Shown: positions 58,934-64,000 of the stretch, in pieces
Position numbering within the stretch: position 1 is the first letter of the stretch
Layout: every line of letters begins with the position of its first letter
Origin: Boswellia sacra
Taxonomy: Eukaryota; Streptophyta; Magnoliopsida; Sapindales; Burseraceae
DNA length: 64,000 nt
Assembly: GCA_013180625.2 (NCBI GenBank)
Contig: SNVD02005116.1
Span: forward strand, 1 to 64,000
Direction: 5' to 3'
Translations under genes and position numbers: made by a program
The notes under the pieces: generated by a model
Databases searched by the model: none
What the model was told of the DNA's origin: nothing
Seen by the model: only the letters and a program-made list of their open reading frames with translations

Positions 58934-60905
58934 TATTGCTCATATATTGAATTAAAATATTTTTTTAATTATAAATTTATCTTTTGTCAAAAGGACTTAA
59001 AAACAAATATTTATAAGCAGGTTCATTAAATCACTTAGGTCTATTTCTATAATTGATTAAAATATTTTTGCTTCAGTTGACTGGCTTTGCCGTACTATTT
59101 CTATAATTGAACATATTTTTGGTTTTTTATATGATTGTTTTTTTAACTTTAACATCAGCTTAGGTCTATTTGTCCGCCACAATCAAATTTGAAATTTTGA
59201 TCGATCTCAATCACTATGCATTTGATAAACTTGTTTCACTGATCTCCTAAAGAAGAAAACAATTTGTGACCTGATTGAAAAAGTTGAAATACCTTTGCAG
59301 CTGACATGCACATTTGTATTGCTTTCTACACATAGGATAATAGTAGTCTTATTAAACTTTATTAATTTCTAAAGCCATTTCATGATAGAGGATTATACGA
59401 TAGACAACTTTTCATTTTAAATTATTTGTTTAATAATAAATTAAAATCAATGATAAATATTAAATTCTTTAGATATCTGTAAGAATATATGTTAAAATAA
59501 TCAAATCTGAATTAGTCGTTAATTGATTGTCGAAAGACCAAATGTGGGTTTATTATTATGTTCAAAAACATACAGTGAAAACATATATAGTGGTTTTGAC
59601 ATATAACTTTACAAAATCATAATTTTTAGCCTTATTTATCAGGTTTGCTTCTGAACAATAGCCAGTAGTGGAAATAAAGAATAAAAACAAAAATCAAAAA
59701 GGGGTAATTCTAATTTACCCCCTGAGGTTAGGCCTAAAAAAATAAAGGATCTCAGTTTTCTGAAATCTAAGATTGCCCCCTGAGGTTACTGTAGCATCGT
59801 TAGATTTAACGGAAAATACATTAAACCATTAGATTTAATGAAAAATACTACTGTTTATTAGAGTTAAGTTACTATTTAATACATCTACCGTTAAATCTAA
59901 CGGTGATACAGTAACCTCAAGGGGTAATATTAGATTTCAGAAAACTGAGGTCCTCAATTCTTTAAACATAATCTCAGGGTGCAAATTGAATTATCCCAAC
60001 CAAAAAATGATAAAGTTATCAAACCTAAATCATTAAAACAAAATTGTAGATTGAAATCGATCAAAAACCAGAAACCACAGCCACGGTGGTTTTGCACAGA
60101 CTTCGATAACTATATTAATTAATCATTAAGAGAAACATTCACAATTAATTACTTTTGAGAAAAAGGAATGGATCTCTTTTCAAATTTTATAGAAAAATAA
60201 TAATGCGGAGCTATTTGCATTCCTTTTTTTTTTTTAAATTAACACCTCAACTTACTTAAGAAACCATATTTAGAAATTTTAAATGTTCATTTTTACTTTA
60301 TAAACCAACCTTAACATCAAATATGACCCTTACTCAAGATAAATTTTACAAATATTTTTCTCCTAAATAAACCCACCATTTAAAATCCGCACCCAACAAA
60401 TAATAAATCTTATTTTCTATTGAAGTTTTTGTAAGGTCATGCTTCTTTATGAAATTAGTCCAATAACTAATTTATTATGACAAAAAAATCTAAGCTATAA
60501 ATTTATAAAAAAAAAATTCAAAACCCGTTATTTATTATGTTAAAAAAAAATCATACCTTTTTGGTATTGTAATCTTGACTATAATTTATTTTCTCCTTTA
60601 TATGTAAACAATTTTTTTTGTTTTCATGAAATTTTTGTTGAACCAAAATTAAAACAAATAGGCTAGACGCTCATTTGCAGATTTGGAATAGACATGATAA
60701 AGAATAGTAGGTGTAAAGGTAAGTGTTAAGGTGTGTGCAATCAGTACAAAATACTTAAAGTTAACTAGATTTAAATTAAATTTATGAAAGAGTAATTTTG
60801 TAACAAAAAATTTAATAAAAAAGTTGTGTTAATTTAAAAAAAAAAAAAAAGGTGTAAATACCCCCACCCAAAATGATATCATCAATTCTTAACTTTATTC
60901 CTGCT
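58934..60905 (+). repeat. Segmental duplication, copy 1 (right part)
   Basis: Non-coding AT-rich sequence that matches 62345-63990 in the same orientation and order. Together with 54960-55080 it forms copy 1, split by the chromovirus. Shared blocks include ATCAGCTTAGGTCT, TTTGTC-GCCACAA, CAAATCTGAATTA-TC and GTTGTCAAACCTAAATCATT-like text. No genes are visible. Confidence 0.85.
59692..60006. mobile_element. Long-TIR MITE (MULE-type), 297 bp
   Basis: The element spans 59701-59997. Its ends GGGGTAATTC and GAATTATCCC are the tips of terminal inverted repeats over 100 bp long. Both arms contain CTGAGGTTA, CTCAGTTTTCTGAAATCTAA and CGTTAGATTTAACGG in mirrored order. Flanks AATCAAAAA (59692-59700) and AACCAAAAA (59998-60006) form a 9-bp target duplication with one mismatch, as for Mutator-like elements. 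The second copy of the surrounding segment lacks it. Confidence 0.85.
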
Positions 60906-62170
60906 TTGGCCCTCATTGTCTGCCACAATTGATGTTAAATATTTTTGAAAGGGTTATTATCATTTAGCTTTTGATTGACTTCTGTATTTTTCTTTGTCTA
61001 AAAGAGAACAATTAATGGCCTAATTGCTTTAGTTTTCTACTTTTGCATTACTCTCTGATAATAATTGATTGGTCTTATTTATCTTTTAACTCTTTCTTAC
61101 TTGTGATACATGTTTCCACTGGAACAATGAAGAGCACAAATGTCCTTATTTTCTTCTATTATTTATAAACTCTCTTCTACTTATCTTCTAAAAAGAATAC
61201 GAATTCACATAATTAACAAAGAATGAATTGTAATTGTGCTTGAAAAACTAAAACTCTTCTCATCTTTTAAACAATAAATATTTTTAACAAAATATTAGTT
61301 AATATTTAAAAAATATCTTAATACATTTAAAACATACTAAAAATTAACATATCTATTTCAATACCAACGTATATCACACCCGTATTGTTTCTGAAAACTA
61401 CAGCTTGTTTAAAATAAAGCTTATCAAACATTAATTTCCACCATAAAATTATTCTTTATTTCTTGAGTAGTTCTATTTGGTTTCCATTTTTTATCTTATT
61501 AGCCCCAACCTCAACATTAAATAAAGACATAATTGTAATAAAATATAATACATAAGATAATTAACATTGAGTTAATGAATTAAACAAAAACTTAATTCTT
61601 CGTTGTATATCTCTATCATTTTTTTGTAATTTCTCTCAAACACAATCAATAACCAATTTCACCCCCTCTCTCTCTCTCTCTCTCACGCCATGCATATCTC
61701 TCTCTTCCATTTTTATATTTTTTCTTCTTAAAATTATTAAAATTTATTTATTTTTCTTTCTTTTGAAATTTCAATCAATGATCTAATGGATATCAAATCA
61801 TCCATTTTTCTTTCTCAATCCCTAAGAAGTATTTGATTGATTATTTTTTATGGATATGAGCTTGAAGAATTTAATAATATATGATAAAAAATTTATTAAT
61901 ATTAAGACCATCACTTTTTCTTTTTTACGTATCATTGATAGTAAACAAAGATTGATAAAAAAAATTAAAGACTATTAAGGTTGAATAATAATTTAACTAA
62001 CAATTAAATAATAATTTAATTAATCTTTTATCAAATAAGAAGTATAGGTGACATAAAGAAAGGTAGTTAATTGAAAATTAAATGAGAATTTAATTAAGCT
62101 TACTATAAATATATCTAAAATTGAATTTGAGCCGATCATAAATTGCCTAAATTATAATTTTATACTTAGT
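60906..62170. other. Spacer between the two segment copies
   Basis: AT-rich, no gene recognised. A CT-dinucleotide run lies at about 61662-61685. Confidence 0.55.
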
Positions 62171-64000
62171 AAATAAAAGATGGAGGCTAATAAGACAAAA
62201 AATGGGGCCGACTAAAACTCTATTTCTTTTCTTTCTAAATCAAAATTGGATTCGGGTTGAGAAGTCTCATAAAATGGGCCTTCAATTTAACTGTGACTTT
62301 GGGTCTTGTCATTCTAAATGTTTTTTGGGTTTCAAGCGGTGCTAGTGCTCCAATGTTAATTTTCTTAATTATAAATTTATCTTTAATTAAAATAACTTAA
62401 AAAAATATTTATAAGCAAGTTCATTAAATCACTTAGTTCTATTTCTATAATTGAATAAAATATTTAATTAACATATATTTGCTTCAGTTAAGTGCCTTTG
62501 CAGTACTATTTTTTTGTAATCAATGAAAATTTTTTTGACTTTGCATACGATTTTTTTTTTTTTAACTATAATGTCATCAGCTTAGGTCTCTTTGTCTGCC
62601 ACAAAGAAAGTTTGGAAATTTGAACGATTAAAATCACTTTGCTTTTCATAAATTTTTACTTTTTTCTCTTCTAAAGTAAGAAAACAATTTCTGAACGGAT
62701 TGAACTCAAAATACCTTTCCAACTGCAATGTATATTGGTATTGCTTTTTATATATAGAACAATAATACTGTTATTAAACTTTATTAATTTGTAGAGTCAT
62801 TTAAATGATATAGGATTATATGGTAGATAAAACAAGATTTTAATTTTAAATTATATTGTTTAATAATAAATGAAAATCAATGTAAAATATTAAATTCTAC
62901 GGACATCTATTAGAACATATCTTAAAATAATCAAATCTGAATTATTCATTAAATTGATTGTCGAAAGACCAAATTTTAATTTATTATTAAATTTAAAAAC
63001 ATACATTGAAACCATATATAGTGGTTTTGACATATAATTTTACAAAATCATAATTTTTAGCCTTATTTACAAAGTTTGCTTCTCAACAATGACTAGTAAT
63101 AGAAACTTAAAAAAAAAAAAAAAAGAGTCAGTTGTCAAACCTAAATCATTAAAACAAAATTGTAGATTGAAATTGATCGAAAACCAAAAATCACAACCAT
63201 GGTAGTTTTGCATAGGCTTCGGTATCATATTAAGTAATCATTCACAGTTAATTACTTTTGAGAAAAATGGAATGGATCTCTTTTTAGATTTCATTAGAAA
63301 AACAATAAGACGGGGCTATGTTCACCCTTTTTTTTATCAACACACGCACTCACTTAAGAAACTCCATCTTTAAATTTGAAATATTTACTTTTACTTTATA
63401 AACCCACTCAAATACTAAATATGAACCTTATTAAAAATAAATTTCATAAATATTGTTTTAGTAAATAATTAACCATTTTAATATCTACACCCACCAAATA
63501 ATAAACCTTGTTTTATATAGTTCCTATGAGGTCATGCTTGTTCATAAAGTTAGTCTAATAACTAATTTATCGTGATAAAAAAATCGAGGCTATAAGTCTA
63601 AAAATAATTCAAAAACCATTATTTATTGTGAAAAAAAAAATCATGCCTTTTTAGTGTTGTAATCTTGACTAACATGTATTTGCTCCTCCATGGATAAAAA
63701 ATTTCTTGTTTTCATGATCTTTTTGTTGAACCAAAATTAAAAAAAAAAAAAAAAGGTTAGATGCTCATATGCAGATTTGAAATAAATATAATTAAAAAAA
63801 AGTGGTTGTAAAGATAGGGGTTGATCAGGTCGGTGTACAGAGTAAAAAATGTTTAAATTAATTATTCCTAAATATACTTAATTGTAAATTTATGAAAAGA
63901 TAATTTTGTAATTAAAAATTTAATAAAAAGAAAGTGGATGTGTCAATATAAAAAGAGGTGCAAAAGCCAAAATCAAATCATCAATTTTTAACTTCCTGCT
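62170..64000 (+). repeat. Segmental duplication, copy 2 (empty sites), continues beyond the window
   Basis: Matches 54960-55080 joined to 58938-60905, without the chromovirus and without the MITE. The chromovirus target reads GGTGCTAGTGCTCC at about 62338-62351, against GGTGCTATT...TATTGCTC in copy 1. It is non-coding and runs to the window end. Confidence 0.85.

Larger units (their letters stand above)
55077..58937 (+). mobile_element. Internally deleted Ty3/gypsy chromovirus with two LTRs
   Basis: 5' LTR 55081-55600 and 3' LTR 58414-58933 are both 520 bp and start TGTCACGACCCG and end CTCGTGACA. By eye they differ at about 15 positions. TATT lies directly outside both ends (55077-55080 and 58934-58937), and the duplicated segment at 62340 shows the empty site. 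The primer-binding site TGGTATCAGAGC (55603-55614, initiator Met type) and the purine tract AGGTGGGGGAGGA (58401-58413) are present. Inside are Gag, protease, a short stub before reverse transcriptase, a junction, then the integrase C-terminus and chromodomain. The polymerase is missing, so mobility would need help from another element. Confidence 0.95.

Overview
The window is nuclear DNA of a flowering plant, most likely a woody rosid dicot. It is AT-rich, its genes carry introns, and it holds a CC-NB-ARC-LRR (NLR) resistance gene of the RPS2/At4g27190 type, a plant MATH-domain gene, an ITPK4-type inositol phosphate kinase relic, Ty3/gypsy chromovirus sequence and many small plant transposons. 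The species cannot be fixed from sequence alone.

Layout. (1) 1-3354: retroelement debris. It holds a GC-rich minisatellite of 31-bp units (about 830-1795), an LTR-like stretch left of it, and on the minus strand a gag start, a primer-binding site and a complete 672-bp LTR (2683-3354). This LTR sits in a partial copy of the NLR leader. (2) 3355-6612: AT-rich DNA, then the NLR leader. (3) 6613-20272: a very long NLR gene (about 2300 codons if read through) in eight phase-0 exons. A three-exon LRR cassette (A-B-C) is present twice in tandem. Exon 1 and the second C exon each carry one extra T in a T run. (4) 20273-23440: the 3' end of the NLR and a decayed RRM-protein gene. (5) 23580-30588: a second, heavily damaged NLR. 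A 2082-bp solo LTR splits its LRR exon, with a perfect CCTAC duplication. (6) 31071-34450: a MITE, the end of a CACTA-like element, and head-to-head fragments of an aldo-keto reductase and an ITPK4 gene. (7) 34763-37799: a second solo LTR (3037 bp, minus strand, CTATC duplication). (8) 39645-42678: an apparently intact two-domain MATH gene on the minus strand, followed upstream by a satellite-like array of about 200-bp units. (9) 46530-52164: a nearly full-length ITPK4 gene with several disabling lesions and a TRIM-like element in one intron. (10) 55081-58933: an LTR chromovirus with both LTRs but a large internal deletion (RT, RNase H and most of integrase gone, chromodomain kept). It lies in a segment duplicated at 62170-64000, where the empty site survives. 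A MULE-type MITE in the same segment is also missing from the second copy.

Together this is a typical resistance-gene cluster: tandem NLR growth, exon-cassette duplication, pseudogenes and repeated retroelement insertion. The only clearly intact protein gene is the MATH gene. The large NLR would be intact apart from two single-base T insertions, which could be real or could be assembly errors.
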